The position numbers and the translations under genes are program-made. Below, piece by piece: positions 7,528 through 13,230 of a DNA stretch of 18,113 nucleotides. The notes beneath the pieces are model-generated. The model saw only the letters and a list, made by a program, of their open reading frames with translations. It was not told the origin of the DNA and did no database searches. The DNA is from an uncultured Rickettsiales bacterium (GTDB lineage: Bacteria > Pseudomonadota > Alphaproteobacteria > Rickettsiales > UBA1997), in the NCBI GenBank assembly GCA_948744995.1, contig CAPZCD010000018.1, positions 1-18,113 on the forward strand, in the 5' to 3' direction. Each line of letters starts with the position of its first letter. Position 1 is the first letter of the stretch.

Positions 7528-7860
7528 AGTGGGACTGCCCACCACTTTCACTTAGTCTTTAAACATTTACTATAAACCATATTTATATTAATCTTAACTT
7601 AACATTATTTTTTCTTACTTAAGAATATATTGAAAAAATGTAAATAGATAATAACTCTTTAATATAATTCTAGAATAAAAGTTTTTAGAATTAGAAAATG
7701 TAAACAAATTTTATAAAAATAATATCAATTCTTTTTTTATAAATATATAATTTTACATTTAAAATAAATTTTCCTAATTTTTCAATATATTTTAGCTTTA
7801 AAAAAGTAGAATTAGACTAAATATTTTAAATATCAAGTAAAAATGGTAGGCAGTCCCACT
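7528..7860. repeat. 333-bp element with 26-bp imperfect inverted termini
   Basis: The left end at 7528-7553 (beginning AGTGGGACTGCCCACC) matches the reverse complement of the right end at 7835-7860 (ending GGTAGGCAGTCCCACT) at 23 of 26 positions; all three differences are C/T transitions. Smaller inverted pairs lie nested inside: 7552-7558 with 7814-7820, 7624-7637 with 7778-7791, and 7636-7644 with 7752-7760. ACTATT occurs at both edges (7521-7526 and 7858-7863) and could be a target duplication, though the right copy overlaps the terminal repeat. There is no coding capacity, so a decayed MITE or a long folded structure is the likely nature. Confidence 0.65.
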
Positions 7861-7868
7861 ATTGGATT

Positions 7869-8020
7869 GGGATTACTTACCAACGGTTGATAAATTATAT
7901 AAAAAACAATAGAATATACGGATAAAACAGAGTAATAATAAAAAATTATAGCAAATATGAATTGTTACTGAAAAAATCTGGTAATTATCTAACTCCAATC
8001 AACTATTAGTAAGCAATCCC
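7869..8020. repeat. 152-bp element with 23-bp imperfect inverted termini
   Basis: GGGATTACTTACCAACGG and the next five bases (7869-7891) match the reverse complement of 7998-8020 at 19 of 23 positions, all differences being transitions. The outer 14 bases also resemble the termini of the neighbouring 333-bp element, with shared consensus GGGAYTRCYYACYA. The interior is AT-rich and noncoding. Confidence 0.6.
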
Positions 8021-8108
8021 TTGAATTTACCTACTACTTAGCAGTGCCACATCATCATTTTTATTGAAGATACAGTATTACAAGACTCCACAATATATAA
8101 ATCAATCG

Positions 8109-9167
8109 TCATTTCTTACTTCTAAGTTGCCCACAGGCAGCCATAATATCACCACCCTTAGAAAACCTAATGGGACATGGATACCTGGCATCCGTAATAT
8201 ATTTAGCAAATTCAATTATCCTACTATTTGGTGTTGCTTCATCAAAAATACAACCATCCCAAGGATTAAAAGGAATTAAATTAAATTTAGCCGGAATATT
8301 ATATTTTTTAACCAATTTAATAAGCCTTTTTGCATCATCCATACTATCATTCAAATCTTTAATCATTATATATTCAAAAGTTATCCTTCTATAATTGGTT
8401 TTTTTAGCATATGCACTGCAAGCTTTCATAACCTCATCTATGGTATATTTTTGGGATACAGGCATAATTTTTCGTCTAATTTCATCGGTGGTAGCATGCA
8501 GCGAAATCGCCAGGTTAACTTTTAAATCCTCCGCTAAATCATATATTTTCGGAACTATACCACAGGTAGACAGAGTTATTCTCCTATTTGAAAAAGCTAT
8601 ACCGTTCTCATCATTTATGATTTTTATAGCTTTCACTATGTTATCATAATTAGCTAAAGGCTCTCCCATACCCATAACCACAATATTTGTTATTTTTCTA
8701 CCATCTCCTATAGCCTTATTATCCCATTCGTCGAGAAAATCTTTCGCAATTACAAGTTGTAAGATAATTTCATTTGCTTCAAGGTTTCTGACTAGGCCTT
8801 GAGCACCGGTATTACAAAATCTACATCCCATCGAGCATCCGACTTGGGATGATATGCATAGTGTTCCCCTATCTGCAGAAGGGATATACACTAATTCTAT
8901 GGTTTCCTTATCGTTTAGTTCCAACAACCATTTTTTCGTTCCATCACTAGAAACTAAATCTCTAATAACTTTTGGTCTATTACAGCTGAAGGATTCTTTT
9001 AGGTTATTTCTCAAATCTTTTGATATGTTTGACATATCATCAAAATTCTTAACTCCTTTACAATAAAGCCAACTCCAAATTTGTTTTGCTATAAAACCTT
9101 TTGCACCATACTCATTTTTTACTACACTTTCAAGCTCACTAATGTTATACTGAAATATACTCTGCAT
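8109..9167 (-). CDS. rlmN: 23S rRNA / tRNA adenine-C2 methyltransferase RlmN (radical SAM)
   Basis: Radical-SAM enzyme that methylates C2 of A2503 in 23S rRNA and of A37 in some tRNAs. The cluster-binding CxxxCxxC motif is in CSMGCRFCNTGAQG (about residues 111-124). VVMGMGEPLANYDN, ISLHATTDEIRRKIMPV and FNLIPFNPWDG are family blocks, and the methyl-carrying cysteine lies in the C-terminal GGDIMAACGQLR. Length, 352 residues, is normal. The ATG at 9167 directly follows a GTG at 9170; either could be used. The mlaF stop codon is only 1-4 nt upstream, so rlmN is the last gene of the galU-mlaF-rlmN operon. RlmN rather than Cfr is favoured by the genomic setting and overall pattern. Confidence 0.95.
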   Translation of the reverse strand: MQSIFQYNISELESVVKNEYGAKGFIAKQIWSWLYCKGVKNFDDMSNISKDLRNNLKESFSCNRPKVIRDLVSSDGTKKWLLELNDKETIELVYIPSADRGTLCISSQVGCSMGCRFCNTGAQGLVRNLEANEIILQLVIAKDFLDEWDNKAIGDGRKITNIVVMGMGEPLANYDNIVKAIKIINDENGIAFSNRRITLSTCGIVPKIYDLAEDLKVNLAISLHATTDEIRRKIMPVSQKYTIDEVMKACSAYAKKTNYRRITFEYIMIKDLNDSMDDAKRLIKLVKKYNIPAKFNLIPFNPWDGCIFDEATPNSRIIEFAKYITDARYPCPIRFSKGGDIMAACGQLRSKK

Positions 9168-9171
9168 CACA

Positions 9172-9906
9172 CTATTCTATCAATAAAAATCTTCGTACAA
9201 AATCGTTATCCGCTTTATCTAACGTACTATTATCACCATCCCAGCAGATTTTACCCTCATTTAAGAATACAATTCTATCCGAAATCATTCTAGCTGATCT
9301 TATGTCGTGAGTTATAGTAATAGCTGTAGCTCCTGTTATGTTTGTTGTCTTTACCATAAGATTATTTATTTTTTCTGCGGTTATCGGATCCAGACCCGTC
9401 GTCGGTTCGTCAAAAAAAATTATTTCAGGGTCACAAGCTATAGCTCTAGCTAGAGCTACTCTTTTTTGCATACCACCGGATAGCTCCTGAGGATATAAAT
9501 CAGCTACCGAATCATTTAGATCCACTATCTCAAGTTTTTGTATTGCTATTTTCTTCGCTTCAGCTCGTGTCATTCCCCTATTATTAATAAGTTTAAAAGC
9601 TATATTTTCCCAAATGGTTAACGAATCAAAAAGAGCTCCATTTTGAAAGAGAAACCCGAATTTATCCATTAGATTAAACCTATTCTTTTCATTAAGATTT
9701 AGAATATTCTTCCCATCTATAGTTATAGTACCTTCATCTGGTTCCAACAGAGTAGATATTATCCGAATTAACACCGACTTACCAACGCCAGATTTGCCCA
9801 GTATTACCAGCATTTTTTTCTCTTCTATATCTAAATCAACACCATCTAAAACTACCTTTGAGCCAAATGATTTCTTTAGATTTCTTATTGCTATTTTAGT
9901 TTTCAT
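9172..9906 (-). CDS. mlaF: ABC transporter ATP-binding protein MlaF (phospholipid transport)
   Basis: Cytoplasmic ATPase of the Mla-type (MCE) transporter, which moves phospholipids between the membranes to keep outer-membrane lipid asymmetry. In 244 residues the motifs appear in order: Walker A GKSGVGKS (37-44), Q-loop LFQNGALFDSLT (86-97), a sequence typical of MlaF-type ATPases, signature LSGGMQKR (142-149), Walker B IIFFDEPTTGLDP (162-174) and the switch histidine H200. The permease MlaE and MCE protein MlaD are not adjacent, so the transporter genes are scattered, as is common in intracellular alphaproteobacteria. The start overlaps the end of galU by 11 nt and the stop nearly touches rlmN, indicating one operon. 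Confidence 0.88.
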   Translation of the reverse strand: MKTKIAIRNLKKSFGSKVVLDGVDLDIEEKKMLVILGKSGVGKSVLIRIISTLLEPDEGTITIDGKNILNLNEKNRFNLMDKFGFLFQNGALFDSLTIWENIAFKLINNRGMTRAEAKKIAIQKLEIVDLNDSVADLYPQELSGGMQKRVALARAIACDPEIIFFDEPTTGLDPITAEKINNLMVKTTNITGATAITITHDIRSARMISDRIVFLNEGKICWDGDNSTLDKADNDFVRRFLLIE

Positions 9907-10798
9907 TTCTCACTTTTTTATAAAATTTATCTATTATGGATACGACATCATTTCTTATTTTAGGATTATTTAAAGAATAGTGCAAATTAGCCTCCAGATA
10001 ACCTAAAACACTACCGCAATCGAACCTGTTCCCCTTAAACTTCAAACCAAAAAACTTTTCCTTATCCTCTTCTTTAAGCATTATTTTCATAGCGTCTGTG
10101 AGTTGAACCTCCGAATTTATAGTTGGTTCAGTCTTTTTAATATACTCAAATATTTTTGGACTTAATATATATCTACCTATATTTGATAAATTTGATGGTG
10201 CATCCTCCGGCTCCGGTTTTTCAACCATGTCAAATATTTCAACCACATCATCATTTTTGCCATTAGTATCTACCACACCGTATTTTTTAGTATTTTTTTT
10301 ATCTATTTCAGCTATTCCCAAAACATTAGCATTTTTTTCTTCGGCTAATTTAATCATCTTTTGGAGATAATTATCTTCTTCGTATACCATTTCATCGGCC
10401 AGACTAACTATAAATGGTTCATTTCCCACAAACTTTTCAGCGCATAGTATAGCATGTCCTAAACCAAGTGGTTCCTGTTGTCTTAGAAATACTATATGTC
10501 CTGCTTTCGGTAGCCATCCTATCGTCTTTTTAAGTAGCTCCTCCTTCTTTTTTTCGCTCAGTACTTTCTGCAGTTCGAAAGCATTATCGAAATGGTCTTC
10601 TATTGAGTTTTTGTTTCTACCGGTCACAAATATAAATTTCTCAATACCGGCCTGCATGGCTTCTTCAAAAGCGTATTGTATTAGGGGCTTCTCTGCCACC
10701 GGCAGCATTTCTTTTGGTGTTGCTTTGGTGGCCGGTAGGAATCTTGTGCCGAATCCGCCGACTGGAAATACTATTGTTTTTATCTTGCTGTTGCCCAT
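9896..10798 (-). CDS. galU: UTP--glucose-1-phosphate uridylyltransferase
   Basis: Makes UDP-glucose from UTP and glucose-1-phosphate, feeding envelope polysaccharide, lipopolysaccharide or glycolipid synthesis. The nucleotide-binding loop FPVGGFGTRFLPATKATPKE (residues 11-30) is diagnostic of bacterial GalU; QQEPLGLGHA (107-116), a metal-binding SLADE around D135, VEKPEP (192-197) and NIGRYIL (206-212) follow. At 300 residues it is of normal length. The ATG at 10798 has no Shine-Dalgarno sequence. It is the first gene of a minus-strand operon with mlaF (11-nt overlap) and rlmN, with a promoter candidate at 10822-10850. GalU and GalF share this fold; GalU is the default. Confidence 0.95.
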   Translation of the reverse strand: MGNSKIKTIVFPVGGFGTRFLPATKATPKEMLPVAEKPLIQYAFEEAMQAGIEKFIFVTGRNKNSIEDHFDNAFELQKVLSEKKKEELLKKTIGWLPKAGHIVFLRQQEPLGLGHAILCAEKFVGNEPFIVSLADEMVYEEDNYLQKMIKLAEEKNANVLGIAEIDKKNTKKYGVVDTNGKNDDVVEIFDMVEKPEPEDAPSNLSNIGRYILSPKIFEYIKKTEPTINSEVQLTDAMKIMLKEEDKEKFFGLKFKGNRFDCGSVLGYLEANLHYSLNNPKIRNDVVSIIDKFYKKVRNEN

Positions 10799-10821
10799 AA
10801 TATTTGTGCTAAATAAGCTTT

Positions 10822-10850
10822 ATTATAACCTAATAACATATTAAAAACAA
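10822..10850 (-). promoter_or_regulatory. Promoter candidate for the galU-mlaF-rlmN operon
   Basis: On the minus strand TTGTTT (plus-strand 10845-10850), a 17-nt spacer and a perfect TATAAT (10822-10827), 24 nt upstream of the galU ATG. Confidence 0.5.
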
Positions 10851-11053
10851 TATTGGAAATTTTGTGAAAATTTTTTCATACAAGAAGTCATTATTAAAAA
10901 ATAATTGATTACAGTTAGATGACAGCTATTTTTATTAACAATAGTCCATATTTACAAAACTTCTGCTTTTCGCGTTTTTTCTCATATTTTCTGCTTTTTA
11001 TATTATTTATCAGCCACTACCCAGTAATCTCCAATTTTACCACAAACCACTTA

Positions 11054-11082
11054 TTGACTATTAACCCAAAACAATTTATTTT
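11054..11082 (+). promoter_or_regulatory. Promoter candidate for the small exported protein
   Basis: TTGACT (11054-11059), a 17-nt spacer and TATTTT (11077-11082), a moderate match. The start codon lies 58 nt downstream. Confidence 0.4.
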
Positions 11083-11140
11083 CAAACCGAAGTATTTTTA
11101 ATAAAATATTTTTTATTTTTCTCAAAAAATGGAGGTTCAA

Positions 11141-11512
11141 ATGAAAAAAAATGTCATTTTAACATTGAGTTTTCTCATGTTTTTACCGGTTTTAACGTAT
11201 GGTAGTTCTGGAATTGCTAAGACTCCACTAGATTCTAATGAAGATGAGTTAGAATCAGTTGAGGAAGTTCAAGAGCCATCTATTAAAGATGTTATTCCAT
11301 CACCTGTTAAAAACAGTAGCAGCATAGTAACCATAATAAAAGACATATTAACAAGTACAGGTCACACCTTTGCAGTTATTGGTCATGCTATCATAACTTT
11401 TGGCGATGATGGAGAGGAAACCGAAAATACCGTTGAAAAAGTTGGTAGACATGTTGGCTTTTTCGGAAATTTTTTAAAAAAGATAGGTGATCTTCTCAAG
11501 AAGATATACTAA
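11141..11512 (+). CDS. Small exported protein with amphipathic C-terminal helix, unknown family
   Basis: I do not recognise this 123-residue protein. I place the start at 11141 rather than at the upstream in-frame ATG at 11129, because the strong Shine-Dalgarno GGAGG (11131-11135) overlaps that first ATG and is 5 nt from the second. The product then starts with a textbook signal peptide (MKKNVILTLSFLMFLPVL, likely cleavage after TYG at residue 21). An acidic stretch follows (31-45), then a hydrophobic segment (about 60-87), then a cationic amphipathic helix at the C-terminus (VGFFGNFLKKIGDLLKKIY). A membrane-active peptide-like tail is an inference from composition. The gene converges on xthA with only 6 nt between stop codons. 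Confidence 0.75.
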   Translation: MKKNVILTLSFLMFLPVLTYGSSGIAKTPLDSNEDELESVEEVQEPSIKDVIPSPVKNSSSIVTIIKDILTSTGHTFAVIGHAIITFGDDGEETENTVEKVGRHVGFFGNFLKKIGDLLKKIY

Positions 11513-11518
11513 TCGTTA

Positions 11519-12340
11519 TCATAGAGAAATAATACAACTCATCGGCGCGTGGTCGGAGGGTTTTTCCGCACTACGCGTTTCTTTTTCTATAAAACAACTT
11601 TCAACCAGTTTAAAACTATAGTTTGTCGTTAAAATTGCATCAAGTCTCATCCCTTGGTTTTTTTCAAACATATTGAATGGTCTATAGCCCCACCAACTAA
11701 ATTCCATAGCATCTTTATTCAAATCTCTAAAAGTGTCATGCATACCAACATCAAGAAATTTTTTGAATTTATCTCTTTCTTTTTTATTACAGGTTATGAC
11801 TCCATCTTTTTTAACACTGTAGACATCTTTTTCTAATAGAGGACATACATTAAAGTCTCCACCAAAAAAAGCTAATTCTTCGGATTTTATACTTTCTTCA
11901 AAAAGTTTTTTCAGCCTATCATAAAATTTCATTTTGTTGTAAAATCTATCTGTTTCGGTTACATCATCTCCAACAAAATTTGATGGAGGACTACCATTCG
12001 GTACATAAATGGATGCAATTTTGATGGTTTTTCCGTTTATATCAAATTTAGCTTCTATATACCTTGCTTCGTCATCGCTGTCAACAATATTGTAAGTTGG
12101 CAAATCATATACCACATCGTATAGCCTATATTTTGATAATATCGCAACGCCATTGTAGGACTTTTGTCCTTTGAAGATTATGTTGTAGTTTAGGTTTGAC
12201 AGTTCCAGTAGTGGAAACTGGTCGTTGGTGCATTTAAGTTCTTGTAATAAAATAATGTCCGGATTCGTTTTTTTTATCCAGTTTAATAAATTTGGTATTC
12301 TTGCTCTTATGGAATTTACGTTCCAGCTTGATATTCTCAT
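11519..12340 (-). CDS. xthA: Exodeoxyribonuclease III / AP endonuclease
   Basis: ExoIII-family base-excision-repair nuclease that cuts 5' of abasic sites and degrades DNA from 3' ends. The 273 residues show the full catalytic set: N7 in SWNVNSIRAR, E34 in LLQELKC, Y112 in SIYVPNG, D162 and N164 in GGDFNVCP, D234 in MRLDAI, and the terminal D263-H264 in PSDHAP. Length is normal. The ATG at 12340 is the natural start because SWNVNS begins at residue 5. The gene is monocistronic; a minus-strand promoter candidate overlaps the divergent one at 12357-12384. Confidence 0.94.
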   Translation of the reverse strand: MRISSWNVNSIRARIPNLLNWIKKTNPDIILLQELKCTNDQFPLLELSNLNYNIIFKGQKSYNGVAILSKYRLYDVVYDLPTYNIVDSDDEARYIEAKFDINGKTIKIASIYVPNGSPPSNFVGDDVTETDRFYNKMKFYDRLKKLFEESIKSEELAFFGGDFNVCPLLEKDVYSVKKDGVITCNKKERDKFKKFLDVGMHDTFRDLNKDAMEFSWWGYRPFNMFEKNQGMRLDAILTTNYSFKLVESCFIEKETRSAEKPSDHAPMSCIISL

Positions 12341-12356
12341 TAAAATTTAACAGTAT

Positions 12357-12384
12357 TTGATATTGTATCTAAATATTGTATAAT
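12357..12384 (+). promoter_or_regulatory. Plus-strand promoter candidate in the xthA/oxidoreductase spacer
   Basis: TTGATA (12357-12362), a 16-nt spacer and a perfect TATAAT (12379-12384). On the opposite strand TACAAT (plus-strand 12375-12380) overlaps it and may be the xthA -10. The plus-strand start would lie about 180 nt ahead of the oxidoreductase ATG. Confidence 0.5.
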
Positions 12385-12390
12385 TTGTTT

Positions 12391-12526
12391 TATAATTTTG
12401 AAGAGGAGTGAGGGGACTGAAGCTACAAAATAACAATTGATTACGATTTGATATTGCAATGGATTAGTGATTTTATTTTTTATATTATTAGACAATATCA
12501 AAAACTAAACAATTACATTGTTTTTT
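12391..12526 (+). ncRNA. Candidate small RNA or attenuated leader
   Basis: The stretch is bounded by a good promoter ending at 12384 and a terminator-like hairpin ending at 12526, giving a predicted transcript of about 135 nt. It begins with a purine run, AAGAGGAGTGAGGGGACTGAAG (12401-12422 in outline), unusual in this AT-rich genome, and contains a 10-bp stem, TTTGATATTG (12447-12456) with CAATATCAAA (12493-12502). It matches no RNA family I know. It could instead be the 5' leader of the downstream gene. Confidence 0.3.
12507..12526 (+). terminator. Terminator-like hairpin with U-tract
   Basis: AAACAAT (12507-12513), loop TAC, ATTGTTT (12517-12523) and three further T to 12526, giving six consecutive T from 12521. 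The stem is AT-rich and weak. It lies 46 nt before the oxidoreductase start. Confidence 0.4.
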
Positions 12527-12572
12527 AAAAAGATTATGATATTAATAATTCATTCGTTAAATATCTCTTAAA

Positions 12573-13160
12573 ATGTCGAAAAAAATTCTTATCATAGACG
12601 CAAATCCATCAAAATTCGGATTTACAGCTTGTTTAGCTGAAGAATATGCAATAAATGCAGAGAAAAGCGGTTTTAATATAAAAACAATAGCAATCAGAGA
12701 CCTAAAATTCGATCCAATACTACATTACGGCTACAACAGAATACAAAAATTAGAGCCAGATTTAGAGAAGGCGCAGGAGCTACTGAAGTGGTGCGAACAT
12801 TTAGTGATATTCACACCAGTCTGGTGGTATAGCAGTCCAGCCCTGCTAAAAGGCTTTTTAGATAGAGTATTTTTACCAGGTTTTGCATTTGAAGTAGAAG
12901 TTTTGCCTAAAAGAAAGGTCAATAAAATGTTATCCGGTAGAACAGCATCACTATTTTACACCTATGGCGGCCCTAAAAAAAATATGGATAAAATAAAAAA
13001 AGACCTATTTGAAATGCAACTTAAGGATGGAGTGTTATGTTTCTGCGGATTTGAAAAAATAAAAACCTATCCTCTTTATGAAACTGTTGGTTTTAAAAAT
13101 ATTAAGAGAAGACAAAAATTTATAGATGATGTTGCTAAAGCGGGAAAAGGAGGTATGTAG
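12573..13160 (+). CDS. NAD(P)H-dependent oxidoreductase, flavodoxin-like fold (NQO1/MdaB/KefF-like)
   Basis: FMN- or FAD-binding quinone-reductase-like protein of 195 residues. The N-terminal KKILIIDANPSKFGFT (3-18) is the phosphate-binding loop of the flavodoxin_2 fold. TPVWWYSSPALLKGFLDRV (81-99) with LPGFAF just after is the most telling block of the family, and YTYGGP (129-134) sits where the flavin ring is bound. The family makes two-electron reductions of quinones or other electrophiles, usually as protection from redox stress; the substrate is not shown by the sequence. No Shine-Dalgarno sequence precedes the ATG. The asmA-like gene follows after 70 nt on the same strand. Confidence 0.88.
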   Translation: MSKKILIIDANPSKFGFTACLAEEYAINAEKSGFNIKTIAIRDLKFDPILHYGYNRIQKLEPDLEKAQELLKWCEHLVIFTPVWWYSSPALLKGFLDRVFLPGFAFEVEVLPKRKVNKMLSGRTASLFYTYGGPKKNMDKIKKDLFEMQLKDGVLCFCGFEKIKTYPLYETVGFKNIKRRQKFIDDVAKAGKGGM

Positions 13161-13230
13161 AAAGTTTAATTTGTATGAAAAGTACATAAACATACATTAA
13201 AAATATTAAAATATATAATACATAAAAAAT

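Larger units (their letters stand above)
7463..8108. other. Gene-free AT-rich region with inverted-repeat elements (646 bp)
   Basis: No plausible coding sequence appears on either strand. The region holds the gmk promoter candidate and two consecutive inverted-repeat elements at 7528-7860 and 7869-8020, described separately. It lies between the 3' end of rlmN and the 5' end of gmk. Confidence 0.75.
10799..11140. other. Divergent intergenic region (342 bp)
   Basis: Holds the galU promoter candidate at its left end and the promoter and ribosome binding site of the small exported protein at its right end. The middle (about 10860-11050) has no supported gene; an open frame at 10919-11101 has low-complexity composition and no start signals. 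Confidence 0.7.

Noticed and set aside
8035..8048. Possible fifth, inverted copy of the GGGAYTRCYYACYA motif (TACTTAGCAGTGCC)
   Set aside because: Only about 10 of 14 positions agree and it has no partner, so it is not distinguishable from chance.
7463..8108. Possible replication origin because of AT-richness and repeats
   Set aside because: I see no DnaA boxes and no origin-linked genes nearby; the repeats are inverted terminal motifs rather than iterons.
8064..8649. Plus-strand open frames opposite rlmN
   Set aside because: They overlap clear RlmN coding sequence on the other strand and show no family motifs.
10919..11101. Open reading frame of 60 codons, hydrophobic N-terminal half
   Set aside because: No ribosome binding site, low-complexity composition and position over spacer sequence that includes the promoter of the next gene.
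11490..11505. Palindrome ATCTTCTCAAGAAGAT as terminator of the small exported protein gene
   Set aside because: It lies within the coding sequence and has no U-tract behind it.
12408..12440. GTG-started 10-codon frame after the AGAGGAG purine run
   Set aside because: Too short and without independent support; the start overlaps the putative ribosome binding site.
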